From contig NZ_CP118181.1 in NCBI RefSeq assembly GCF_028748145.1, positions 317,433 to 381,432 on the forward strand: DNA of 64,000 bases, written 5' to 3'. Within the stretch, counting starts at the first letter, position 1. Every line of letters begins with the position of its first letter. Shown piece after piece: positions 53,231 to 61,297 of this stretch. Source of the DNA: Entomospira culicis (GTDB taxonomy: Bacteria > Spirochaetota > Spirochaetia > WRBN01). The notes beneath the pieces were generated by a model. The model saw nothing but the letters and a program-made list of their open reading frames with translations, did not search any database and was not told where the DNA came from. The position numbers and the translations under genes were made by a program.

Positions 53231-54153
53231 GGGGCGTGTACCACAAATTGATAGCTCCAGCGCCCATCGCGGTGATGCACTTCGGCAAGAAGCGCGCCTG
53301 TATCATTGAGGAGAAAGAGCGGTTTATCTCGATCAGACTGTCCCATATCTAGCAGAAATTCCTCGCGAAATGGCTTGCCTTGACTGACGGATGAGAGATA
53401 TTCGGGCTTTACATACGCTAGCTGATGGGGCAATAATAGACCTAATGCCTCTCGTGCCGATAGTAGCTGATGCTGGATTGCACTAGGATCAGCGATGGCT
53501 TTATCCAGTGCGAAGGCCCAAGGTCTATCACGATGCCCAATGCCCACGCGCTCAAGCGCGGTGAGCGTGGCGAGACTATGGCAACTATAGGCAAAGTCGC
53601 GTGCAAACGATCGCACATAAAAGCCACTGCCACAGGTAATATCTAGCACAATGCTCTGCACGCGTTGGTCGTCGTCGGTGTGAATGGCAATCACTTCGAC
53701 ATTATAAAGCGATACGGGGCGCATCTTCATCTCGATGGCTTGGTCGGATCGCGCATACTGATAGGCGCGCTTGCCATCCACATGGATGGCACTATAGAGA
53801 GGCGGTGCTTGCATGATCGTGCCAAAGCGCAACTCTTTTAGCGCCCGTTGCACCCGTTGATAGCTGGGCAGTTCCCCTGTTTTGATCACACTGCCTTCGC
53901 GATCGAGGGTGTCGGTCTCTGATCCAAAGCTGATGGTGGCGATATACTCTTTGTCCAGATGGCTAAAGAGCGGGTTGAGGCGCGTAAACGCCCCCACCAG
54001 CACTAACTGAAGACCTTCGGCGGCTTTGTCTAGCGTGCCGGCATGTCCCACTTTTACGCCTTTACCCAGCGCCTTTTTGATAGGGTGCAGGGCTTGAAAG
54101 CTCGTTACGTTAGGATGTTTATGCCATAGCAACAATCCATGCGGGGCGCTCAT
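53227..54153 (-). CDS. truB: tRNA pseudouridine-55 synthase
   Basis: A 308-residue enzyme making pseudouridine 55 in the T-loop of tRNAs. The catalytic Asp lies in GHAGTLDKAAEGLQL; the family motifs YSAIHVDGKRAYQYAR and GSGFYVRSFARD are intact. The C-terminal region has a small PUA-like segment. Overlaps by ATGA with both rbfA and ribF show strict co-translation. Confidence 0.95.
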   Translation of the reverse strand: MSAPHGLLLWHKHPNVTSFQALHPIKKALGKGVKVGHAGTLDKAAEGLQLVLVGAFTRLNPLFSHLDKEYIATISFGSETDTLDREGSVIKTGELPSYQRVQRALKELRFGTIMQAPPLYSAIHVDGKRAYQYARSDQAIEMKMRPVSLYNVEVIAIHTDDDQRVQSIVLDITCGSGFYVRSFARDFAYSCHSLATLTALERVGIGHRDRPWAFALDKAIADPSAIQHQLLSAREALGLLLPHQLAYVKPEYLSSVSQGKPFREEFLLDMGQSDRDKPLFLLNDTGALLAEVHHRDGRWSYQFVVHAP

Positions 54154-54557
54154 TCTTGACCAAAGCCCTCCGCCTGTGCCTTTTTGACATCCTCTTCGGT
54201 GATGCCAGCTGCGCGATTGGCCTGCACGATCTTCTTGCCTAGATAAAAGCCCTCTTTAAGACGCTCGTCCATAATAAAGATAGGTCTAGGCGTTTGCTTG
54301 GTCTGCAAGACGCGCCCTAAGATGCTACGCATTAATCCCGATGCTGAGTTGAGACCCTCTACGGCTCTCTCGAGTTCGTCTTTGCTAAGATAGCTACCCA
54401 CATACACCTTCACCTGACTCATATCGCGTGCTAAATCGATCTCTGTAATAACGATCTCGCTCTTCACGCGCGGATCTTTAATCTCGCCTTGGCTAATGGC
54501 TAACATAATTGTCTGCTCAATGGTACTGGCTAAACGTTGTTGTCGTCTTGTATTCAT
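54150..54557 (-). CDS. rbfA: Ribosome-binding factor A
   Basis: About 135 residues from ATG 54557. The KH-like RbfA core is recognisable: an N-terminal RRQQRLASTIEQTI helix, then ITEIDLARDMSQVKVYV, and a late FIMDERLKEGF strand. RbfA matures the 16S 5' end. The tail after about 115 is an extra charged helix. It is the first gene in view of the rbfA-truB-ribF-rpsO-pnp operon; infB is not before it here, unlike many bacteria. Confidence 0.9.
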   Translation of the reverse strand: MNTRRQQRLASTIEQTIMLAISQGEIKDPRVKSEIVITEIDLARDMSQVKVYVGSYLSKDELERAVEGLNSASGLMRSILGRVLQTKQTPRPIFIMDERLKEGFYLGKKIVQANRAAGITEEDVKKAQAEGFGQE

Positions 54558-54626
54558 ACTCTTTCTTGCTCCTTTGCTTATAGTATACGCATTGTAGGCT
54601 TTTGTGTCTATATCCAAAAAAAATGA

Positions 54627-54655
54627 TTGACAATTGCCTAAAGATAGCTTACACT
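54627..54655 (+). promoter_or_regulatory. Promoter of the orphan EIIB gene
   Basis: TTGACA (54627-54632) and TACACT (54650-54655) are 17 bp apart. Confidence 0.65.
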
Positions 54656-54699
54656 ATTCTTATATTGGAAAGTTTGTTTCATCGATAAGGAGATGGTGT

Positions 54700-55017
54700 A
54701 TGTTACGTATTTTATTAACCTGTGCTGGCGGAATGTCTAGCTCTATGGTCGTCAACGCGCTCATTAAAGAGGGTAAGAATCGTGGAATGGAGATCGAATC
54801 CAAAGCCGTGGGCACCGCCGAGGTTGCCGGTGAGCTTGAATCTAGTAAGTGGGATGGTATTCTTGTTGCACCACAAGTGCGTCATATGCTCGATCCCCTC
54901 AAGGTTACCGCCGAGGCCAAGGGCGTGCCTATTGTCGCCATTAAGCCACAAGCCTACAGCCCACTAGGTGCAAAATTTCTCATGGAGCACCTCAAAGAGA
55001 TGAATCTTATTGACTAA
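54700..55017 (+). CDS. PTS EIIB component, lactose/cellobiose family
   Basis: 105 residues from ATG 54700, with AAGGAG 6 nt upstream. LLTCAGGMSSSM at the start gives the phosphorylated Cys8 and its P-loop-like turn, typical of CelA-type EIIB. A stretch about APQVRHMLD follows that in the family contacts EIIA. No EIIA or EIIC is adjacent, but a cellobiose-type EIIC without its EIIB is at 61298-62614, so they may work together. It is followed at once by an unrelated small gene. Confidence 0.9.
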   Translation: MLRILLTCAGGMSSSMVVNALIKEGKNRGMEIESKAVGTAEVAGELESSKWDGILVAPQVRHMLDPLKVTAEAKGVPIVAIKPQAYSPLGAKFLMEHLKEMNLID

Positions 55018-55381
55018 ACCCATCCAGCGTTTAGTGATGATACTCACCTTGTTGCTCCTACTTTTAGGCGCGACGGTGGGTTATTTTTTGTTGCAACAAA
55101 AACCGTTTCCTCTCCCAGAGCACCCGTACTATCGCGCCCCTATGGGCGATGACGACCGTCTTTATTATCAGCTTGCTTTTTATGATGAACATGTGGTTTG
55201 GGGATTATCCAACCCAATGGAGAATACAGAATTTATCAAGCAGTATCCCTTTTGGTTAGAGAAAAATCGTCTCTATTGGCAAGATGAGGCAGAGAATCTC
55301 TATTATTTATATTGGAAGCGCGATGGGACGCTAGCCTTAGTGATGGAAGATAAAGAGTTAATACTTTGGCGTGAGGAATAA
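55010..55381 (+). CDS. Unknown small membrane-anchored protein
   Basis: Up to 123 residues with one N-terminal membrane helix (about 8-28) and an outer domain rich in Tyr, Trp and Leu. TTG 55010 overlaps the EIIB stop and has AAAGAGA 9 nt upstream; GTG 55034 or ATG 55037 would start within the helix. No family is recognised. Probably made from the EIIB transcript. Confidence 0.6.
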   Translation: MTKPIQRLVMILTLLLLLLGATVGYFLLQQKPFPLPEHPYYRAPMGDDDRLYYQLAFYDEHVVWGLSNPMENTEFIKQYPFWLEKNRLYWQDEAENLYYLYWKRDGTLALVMEDKELILWREE

Positions 55382-55406
55382 AAAATCTCTCTTTAACAGA
55401 GAGATT
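55380..55406 (-). terminator. Terminator of tRNA-Val (and of the EIIB unit)
   Basis: A perfect 9-bp stem (55384-55392 with 55398-55406) and 5-nt loop has six T on its minus-strand downstream side. It lies right after the tRNA and between convergent units. Confidence 0.85.
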
Positions 55407-55408
55407 GA

Positions 55409-55481
55409 TGATCGCACTTGGGCTCGAACCAAGGACATCCACTTTGTAAGAGTGGTGCTCTACCAACTGAGCTATACGACC
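55409..55481 (-). tRNA. tRNA-Val (TAC)
   Basis: 73 nt on the minus strand. The anticodon TAC (complement of 55446-55448) lies in the loop closed by CCACT/AGTGG; the T-arm is CTTGG/CCAAG with TTCGAGC. The acceptor stem has two G-T pairs. CCA is not encoded. Confidence 0.93.
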
Positions 55482-55492
55482 CTATGTTCACA

Positions 55493-55521
55493 ATACTAAC
55501 AGAATCGATAAAAAATGTCAA
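55493..55521 (-). promoter_or_regulatory. Promoter of tRNA-Val
   Basis: On the minus strand a consensus TTGACA (55521-55516) and TAGTAT (55498-55493) are 17 bp apart. Confidence 0.75.
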
Positions 55522-55595
55522 TAGGGTTGCTTGCAATTTTTTCTTTTTTTGTGTATCATGAGATAAATTCTCTTTATATATAAGGAATAAAGATT

Positions 55596-55859
55596 ATGTC
55601 TACTAGCAAAAAACCCCCACTCGCTTGGCAGGCAACGAGCATTTGGGCGCTCTTTTTTTATGCGTTGCTCCTATTTATCGGGGTGGCGATTGCCTTCTGG
55701 CTGGCGCCGATGCTGGGTAATATGGCAAGCGATCTCTTGTTGTTGGTTGCAGGCGTAAGCTTTCTCTTGGGAGTTCTCTTTATCTTGATAAGCATCGTAA
55801 AGATTGCGCTTTATGTGCGCTCCTTGCTTAGCTATCTTGAGGATAAAAAAAACTCATAA
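55596..55859 (+). CDS. Small two-helix membrane protein
   Basis: 87 residues with two hydrophobic helices (about 16-38 and 44-72) joined by a short loop, and a charged end. No recognised family. It precedes the SPFH gene by 48 nt and may be made with it; small two-helix partners are common beside SPFH proteins, but that is context only. Confidence 0.65.
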   Translation: MSTSKKPPLAWQATSIWALFFYALLLFIGVAIAFWLAPMLGNMASDLLLLVAGVSFLLGVLFILISIVKIALYVRSLLSYLEDKKNS

Positions 55860-55906
55860 CTCTTTTTAATGTCATATATTATTGTTCAACTAAGGAGACA
55901 TGAACT

Positions 55907-56722
55907 ATGCGGATTTCACGAACCATCACGGTGATCACTTTGTCGCTTTTTGCCCTCTCTTGCTATCGGGTTCCCCCTGGAAATGTCGGCTTGAAGGTTA
56001 ATACCCTAGGCTCCAAGCAGGGCGAAATTGAGCTTTATGATGTAGGGCGCTACTGGCGAGGCATTAACACCGACTGGTATCAGTTTCCCACCTTTTTGCA
56101 AAATCACAATTACAATGAACCTTTTAAGTTTCCGATTAACGGTGGCTTGGTGATTACCCTACAATTGGGTATCGAATTTAGCTTGGAGCGCGATCAAATT
56201 ATCGAGATTTTTCAGCGTTACCGCTACGGCGTAACCGAGATCCGCGATGTGGTGATCCGTAAAGAGATCCTCAACTCGTTGCAGAAAAATTCCTCCAAGT
56301 ACGATATCGACTCCTTTTTGGAGGAGGGCACGATGCAGTTAATCGCGCAGGTCAATGACGAGGTGCGCGCACGTTTTATTCCTTATGGTATCAATGTGAT
56401 CCAAATTTCGGTGGTGGGTGAACCTATCTATCCAGAGGAGATCCGTAAAGCCATTATTGCTAAGATTCAGGCCACACAAAATGCACTTACTCGTGAAAAT
56501 GAGTTGCGCGAGACCAAGGCTGAAGCTGAAAAGAAGATTGCTCAAGCCGAAGGCGAAGCCGAATCGATGTTGATTAAGGCTCGTGCAGAAGCCGAAGCAA
56601 ATAAAATTCGTCAAGCTACTCTCACGGATAATCTGTTGCGTCAATTGTGGATAGAGAAGTGGAACGGTAAACTCCCCGATGTTATCTCCGACGAAGCAAT
56701 GATTTATGGCTTAAAGAAATAA
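55907..56722 (+). CDS. SPFH/prohibitin domain lipoprotein
   Basis: 271 residues. The signal ends LFALSC (Cys19), predicting a lipid anchor in place of the usual transmembrane helix. The SPFH domain starts VPPGNVGLKVNTLG and continues to about 190; a coiled coil rich in Glu, Ala and Lys (EAEKKIAQAEGEAES) spans about 195-240. SPFH proteins form rings that organise membrane microdomains and proteases. AAGGAG precedes the ATG. Confidence 0.85.
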   Translation: MRISRTITVITLSLFALSCYRVPPGNVGLKVNTLGSKQGEIELYDVGRYWRGINTDWYQFPTFLQNHNYNEPFKFPINGGLVITLQLGIEFSLERDQIIEIFQRYRYGVTEIRDVVIRKEILNSLQKNSSKYDIDSFLEEGTMQLIAQVNDEVRARFIPYGINVIQISVVGEPIYPEEIRKAIIAKIQATQNALTRENELRETKAEAEKKIAQAEGEAESMLIKARAEAEANKIRQATLTDNLLRQLWIEKWNGKLPDVISDEAMIYGLKK

Positions 56723-56754
56723 ATATCTCTTTGATATATTTATCGATGCAAAGA

Positions 56755-56782
56755 AGATGCCCTAATGGGCATCTCTCTCTTT
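56755..56782 (+). terminator. Terminator after the SPFH gene
   Basis: AGATGCCC-TAAT-GGGCATCT (56755-56774) with a CTCTCTTTTT tail. The stem overlaps the last codons of the convergent Fe-S protein gene. Confidence 0.8.
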
Positions 56783-57412
56783 TTGATTCTGTTGACGAGC
56801 AATCGCCTTGGCTAATTTACGCGCCTCTTCTTTGGCGTTATCCTCACAGAGATTTTGGGTGAGCGTCCCCATTGGGCAGTAGGCGCACCACGTGCGCGGA
56901 CGGTAGAGCACCATCGTAATGAGGCTCAAGATTAGGGAGGTGAGCAACGACGCATAGCTTGCCATGGCAAAGGTGGAAAGTGCAAAGGGTACGTTGTCGA
57001 TATGGCGCACTGTCCACGGTAGATAGAATTGCCAGAGTTCGCGAATGCTCTCACGGATGGGTCGCCCAGCGATAATAATGAGCGTAGTACACGAGATAAT
57101 AAACGCCGAGCCAAAGTAGAGCCACATAAAGACATTGCGAAAGATCTTAGAGCTTAACCACTTTGGTGGCTTTTTGTTACGTGATAGCTTGAATTTACCT
57201 CCCAGTAAATCAAGTAATTTACTACGTGGACAGGTGCTGTAACAGAACGACTTATCACTCTTAAACATTGCCGATAAGATAGGGGTGAGTATACAGAGCA
57301 ACCCCAGCCAAGCAAATAAGATATTAAATAAACCCAACGCAAAGTAGAGAATCGAGGCAAGCCAAAGATACTCGTGCCACTTCTTGGTGATGGGTTGAAA
57401 CGAACCTTTCAT
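56762..57412 (-). CDS. NapH-like 4Fe-4S membrane protein
   Basis: A 216-residue protein with about four membrane helices and two Cys clusters on the cytosolic side: CYSTCPRSKLLD near 57-68 and WCAYCPMGTLTQNLC near 180-195, patterned like the polyferredoxin membrane subunits NapH/YccM/RnfD-like. The soluble ferredoxin half usual in NapH is absent but is supplied by the gene just upstream. Likely an electron carrier between quinone or membrane partners and a reductase not seen here. Confidence 0.75.
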   Translation of the reverse strand: MKGSFQPITKKWHEYLWLASILYFALGLFNILFAWLGLLCILTPILSAMFKSDKSFCYSTCPRSKLLDLLGGKFKLSRNKKPPKWLSSKIFRNVFMWLYFGSAFIISCTTLIIIAGRPIRESIRELWQFYLPWTVRHIDNVPFALSTFAMASYASLLTSLILSLITMVLYRPRTWCAYCPMGTLTQNLCEDNAKEEARKLAKAIARQQNQKERDAH

Positions 57413-57436
57413 ATATTATCCTTTTAATAGAGATTT

Positions 57437-57643
57437 TTATTTTGAAACATTTTCTCGTGCTTGCATGTTGATGACCGCCGCCGGGCAAGTGCGCTCACAC
57501 TTGGTACAGCCAATGCAAATATCGGGGTTGACTAGCGCATACATACCACTCTCCATGGTAATCGCCTTAACTGGACAGACGAGGCTACACGCCCCACACG
57601 AAACACAATTTGCGCCCACATGGGCAACACGTTTACTTTTCAT
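57437..57643 (-). CDS. Ferredoxin with two 4Fe-4S clusters
   Basis: 68 residues from ATG 57643. Two full motifs, CVSCGACSLVCP and CIGCTKCERTCP, bind two [4Fe-4S] clusters. The gene is 24 nt upstream of the NapH-like gene, so the two products probably form one electron-transfer unit. An 18-nt longer start is possible. Confidence 0.9.
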   Translation of the reverse strand: MKSKRVAHVGANCVSCGACSLVCPVKAITMESGMYALVNPDICIGCTKCERTCPAAVINMQARENVSK

Positions 57644-57692
57644 GATCTCTATTATCGACAAAAGAAAACAAAAAATGAGTCGTGTTAAGCTC

Positions 57693-57721
57693 TTGCGAAC
57701 TTTGTAACTTTTGGCTACAAT
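57693..57721 (+). promoter_or_regulatory. Promoter of the UvrD/PcrA helicase gene
   Basis: TTGCGA (57693-57698) and TACAAT (57716-57721) are 17 bp apart; the ATG begins 7 nt after the -10 box. Confidence 0.6.
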
Positions 57722-57727
57722 GTGGCT

Positions 57728-59722
57728 ATGAGTTTAGCATCATTAAATCCCCAGCAGTTTCAGGCGGCCACCACGATTGAAGGCCCGCTCTTGATTATTG
57801 CCGGTGCGGGTTCGGGCAAGACGGGCGTGATTACCCATCGTATTGCCTACATGTTAGAGCAAGGCATTGCGCAGAGCCATATTTTGGCGCTCACTTTTAC
57901 CAACAAGGCCGCCGATGAGATGGCGCATCGCATTAAAAAGATGACGGGGCGCAAGCTCTCGAATTTAACGATTGCCACCTTTCATGCTTTTGGGGTAAAG
58001 GTCTTGCGCGAGCAGGCCAGGGCTATTGGCTATCGCGATGGCTTTACCATTTATGACAGTTCGGATCGTCGGGATGTGATTAAAGAGAGTGCGCGCGAGT
58101 TGGGTATGATTCTTGAGCATGAGGATCTGCTCGATCTGGAGCATCTCTTTGGGCAAATCAAGTCGGGCATGGTCGATTTAGCAACGCAGAGCAAGGGGAT
58201 TATCCAGCTCTTTCAGGAGTATCAAGAGTTTTTGCAACTCAAAAATGCCTTCGACTTCGATGATCTTGTCGCCCGTCCTCTCGAGCTCTTCCGCACCCAT
58301 CCTGAGATCCTCCAGTCGTATCAACAGCGCTATCAATATATTATGGTTGATGAGTTTCAGGATACCAGTTTGCAACAGTATCAGTTGATTCAATTATTGG
58401 CAAGCGCACACGCCAATTTGTGTGTGGTCGGCGATGATGATCAGTCGATTTACAGTTGGCGTGGGGCAAACTACACCAACATTCAGGCCTTTGAGACGGA
58501 TTTCCCTCAGCGCATGGAGATTAAGCTAGAGCGAAATTATCGTAGTACGGGAGTTATCCTCGAGGCGGCCAATGCGTTGATTGCCAATAATACCAATCGT
58601 AAGGAGAAGGAGCTCTGGACAGAGTCGACCACGGCCGAGGCCTCGTTACAGGTGCGCTATTTAGAGAACGATCAGGCAGAGAGTGAGTTCATTTGCGACA
58701 CGGTGCGTACCTTACGGGTGAGTGAGCATCGTGGGTATGATCACTTTGGTGTGCTCTCACGCAATAATTCGCTGATGGATGCGATCGAGGAGGCGTTTAT
58801 CCGCCACGATATTCCTTATCGCCGTTCGGGTGGGCGTAGCTTCTTTGAGCGTAAAGAGATCAAGGATACCATTGCCTATATGCGTCTTGCCGATAATCCC
58901 GATGATGATATTGCGTTTGTCCGGATTATCAACACGCCCAGACGCGGTGTGGGCAAGCAGTCGCTGGCGACATTAAGAGAGCACTCCGACGATCGTAAAG
59001 AGGCGCTCTACTACACCGCAAAACGTCTTTTAGGGTGGTCAGATCCGCCCTTTCCTAAGCCAACGATTGCCGGTTTAACCTATTTTATCGACACGATGGA
59101 GCAATTTCGTCAGCGATTTACCACCAATAAAGAGATGGCACGCACCGCCGGCGATATGATGGTCGCGCTCGATTACTGGGGCTATTTGGTGCGCGAGTAT
59201 CCCGATAACGAGAAGGCAGCAAAGTGGAAGTACGACAATATCTTTACATTTTTGGGCTGGTTTGAGCGTTGGGAGAAGAATCCTGATAACTTGGAACCCA
59301 AACTCTCTACCTACTTAACGCGTATTGCCTTGGCAGGGCGCGAGCGTAGTGGCGATGATGAGGAGCGCGCGGTCAGTTTGATGACGATTCATGCGGCCAA
59401 GGGACTTGAGTTCGATGTTACCTTTATTGCGGGCGTGGAGGATGGTATCTTGCCTTCACTGCGCAGTTTACAAGAAGACGAAGCCAACATGGAGGAAGAG
59501 CGTCGGTTATTTTATGTCGCACTCACTCGCGCGCGGGAGAAGCTCTTTATGACGGTATGCGCCCAGCGCAAAATTCAGCGCGAGTTGCAAATTTGCACGC
59601 CAAGCCCGTTTCTTAGCGAGCTTCCTTCCGCCCTTATCGAGACCGAGGAGCAAGCGCCCACCCCAGAAGATGTCGAGCGCGTGGCGATGAGCGTCTTTAC
59701 CATGTTTAAGGATAACTCTTAA
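57728..59722 (+). CDS. pcrA: UvrD/PcrA/Rep-family DNA helicase
   Basis: 664 residues from ATG 57728. Superfamily 1A motifs are all visible: LNPQQFQAA (Q motif), AGAGSGKT (25-32), LTFTNKAADEM, VDEFQDTSLQQ, VGDDDQSIYSWRGA, YRSTG, MTIHAAKGLEF and VALTRA. Such 3'-5' helicases act in excision repair, replication restart and plasmid replication. The length is nearer to Rep than to long PcrA, as the C-terminal extension is short. Its last four bases overlap the convergent gene at 59719. Probably leaderless. Confidence 0.94.
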   Translation: MSLASLNPQQFQAATTIEGPLLIIAGAGSGKTGVITHRIAYMLEQGIAQSHILALTFTNKAADEMAHRIKKMTGRKLSNLTIATFHAFGVKVLREQARAIGYRDGFTIYDSSDRRDVIKESARELGMILEHEDLLDLEHLFGQIKSGMVDLATQSKGIIQLFQEYQEFLQLKNAFDFDDLVARPLELFRTHPEILQSYQQRYQYIMVDEFQDTSLQQYQLIQLLASAHANLCVVGDDDQSIYSWRGANYTNIQAFETDFPQRMEIKLERNYRSTGVILEAANALIANNTNRKEKELWTESTTAEASLQVRYLENDQAESEFICDTVRTLRVSEHRGYDHFGVLSRNNSLMDAIEEAFIRHDIPYRRSGGRSFFERKEIKDTIAYMRLADNPDDDIAFVRIINTPRRGVGKQSLATLREHSDDRKEALYYTAKRLLGWSDPPFPKPTIAGLTYFIDTMEQFRQRFTTNKEMARTAGDMMVALDYWGYLVREYPDNEKAAKWKYDNIFTFLGWFERWEKNPDNLEPKLSTYLTRIALAGRERSGDDEERAVSLMTIHAAKGLEFDVTFIAGVEDGILPSLRSLQEDEANMEEERRLFYVALTRAREKLFMTVCAQRKIQRELQICTPSPFLSELPSALIETEEQAPTPEDVERVAMSVFTMFKDNS

Positions 59723-61149
59723 CTAACGCTGAGAGCAAGATAACGCTTTGCCATGGTTAGGTGATAGAGATCAACGTATAATGTAAAGCGTTGCTGGGGG
59801 TAGTAGCGATAGTTTGGCGCCTCGATGCCGTACTCTAAGAGGAACTCAATGATGAGTTGGTTGGCTTCTTCGTTGATGTGGTGCGCACTAAAGGTGTAGA
59901 GCTTAGGGTGATAGGTCTCCTCTTTGTTGAGTTTTAAATAGAATTGCTGATTAAACGCATCTATTCGTTCGTGAATGCCTTTGGCACGCGTGGATGATAA
60001 CGCCGTGAGCGCTGGATAATGTAACGTAATCTCCTCTTCTCGGGAGTGGCGGTTGGTTAAAAGATGATTCTCTGCATAGATAACCATATTTTGGACGAGG
60101 GTGGGCTGTTCACTCTCCCACGTACGTATCATTTTACTATCGCGAGCGTCGGAGTGGCGATCTCCGGTTATATGTGTGGCGCTGGCATCGTGTTGACGAT
60201 TTTGGGGATCGTCTAGGTAGTCGCAGAGCTTCTGTTGGAGCTGTATCTCTCTTTTTAACCACCTAAAGTAAGCATTGGCTGTGGTTTGAGGAATTTCAAG
60301 GCTAGCACCTGTACGAATTTGGGCATCTATAGCGAGCATATCTTTAAGGCGGTGCGCGTATCGTTTTTGATAGATCATCCAGCCTAGAAATAGTGTAATA
60401 AAGAATAATATGGGAAAAATGGCATGGATTAAAGAGCGCTGATTCTCTTGCTTTTGGATACGATGCCGCTCTTCGGGTGAGGCGTAGGCATAGCGTTTGA
60501 TTGGTTCGTAGAGGGTGATGGTCTGTTCGCGTGAGGTAGCCGATCCGTCCTGATAGAGGATGGTTAAGTCGACGTGGAGCATATCGCCATAGATGGCAAC
60601 ATCACCAAAAATGTAGCGTTGCGCGCGATAGGCTTTGGGGTGGGTGAGACCGTTCCGTAGATCGCTCTCGGCGCGCTTGACAAGTGCTTGCACAACGTCG
60701 GGGGTTTCGTCTTGCCATTTATTGACTGTTATATTGCTATCGCGACCGACACCTTGAGGAGATTTTGTGGCAGTGGCATCTTGAATATGTCGGGAACGGG
60801 GGAGCTCTAGGTAATCGACAAGCACGATCTCGCGTAAAAGCTCCGCATCTTGCCACGCTTTTAACCGATTCTTACGCCATCGGCTCCAATTCTCCTGTTC
60901 GGTGGCAGAGCTCCTCTCCCAAGCCTGCATCGTCCGTTGATAATGTCTATCTATCGTGCGCCTTGTCCAACTATTGGGGAGAGTAATTTGTGGAAAAATC
61001 AGCCCAAAGAGGAGAATCAGCAGGATAACGCGAATGATTGCTCTCTTTTTCGCGTGTGGTTGTTGATAAAAGAGCCGTCGCGAAATCTTATGCGTATTGC
61101 CTAGTTGGGCATAGAGATCGCGCTTGTGGATGGTGGTTAGTTTCGGCAT
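59719..61149 (-). CDS. Unknown membrane protein with internal duplication
   Basis: 476 residues with two membrane helices (about 38-56 and 241-260). I do not recognise a family. Two halves resemble each other: residues about 88-215 and 293-460 share the order W-R-x-K, a VDYLELPRSR/CDYLDDPQNR block, DATAT/DASAT, a W-x-x-E-x-P-x-x-VQ segment and an AExxL helix, then HPK-x-Y and a last TLYxD strand. The repeated domain would lie on the same side of the membrane as the loop between helices for one copy. Charged and Gln-rich throughout. Confidence 0.75.
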   Translation of the reverse strand: MPKLTTIHKRDLYAQLGNTHKISRRLFYQQPHAKKRAIIRVILLILLFGLIFPQITLPNSWTRRTIDRHYQRTMQAWERSSATEQENWSRWRKNRLKAWQDAELLREIVLVDYLELPRSRHIQDATATKSPQGVGRDSNITVNKWQDETPDVVQALVKRAESDLRNGLTHPKAYRAQRYIFGDVAIYGDMLHVDLTILYQDGSATSREQTITLYEPIKRYAYASPEERHRIQKQENQRSLIHAIFPILFFITLFLGWMIYQKRYAHRLKDMLAIDAQIRTGASLEIPQTTANAYFRWLKREIQLQQKLCDYLDDPQNRQHDASATHITGDRHSDARDSKMIRTWESEQPTLVQNMVIYAENHLLTNRHSREEEITLHYPALTALSSTRAKGIHERIDAFNQQFYLKLNKEETYHPKLYTFSAHHINEEANQLIIEFLLEYGIEAPNYRYYPQQRFTLYVDLYHLTMAKRYLALSVS

Positions 61150-61182
61150 GGAATCGCTCCTTTACACTAAGTAAGTGAAGCT

Positions 61183-61211
61183 AGTATAGGGGATATCGGC
61201 ATAAAAATCAA
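61183..61211 (-). promoter_or_regulatory. Promoter of the 59719-61149 gene
   Basis: On the minus strand TTGATT (61211-61206) and TATACT (61188-61183) are 17 bp apart. Confidence 0.55.
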
Positions 61212-61239
61212 GATAAAATTTCTTGACAACATGCTTAGA

Positions 61240-61268
61240 AAGGGAGGATATTATTTTATCCTTCCCTT
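61240..61268 (-). terminator. Possible terminator of the GH4-EIIC operon
   Basis: An 11-bp stem with one bulged T (61240-61250 with 61257-61268) lies after the EIIC gene. The T-tract is short. Confidence 0.5.
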
Positions 61269-61297
61269 GTTAAAAGAGTGTGCGGGTATCCAAAAGG

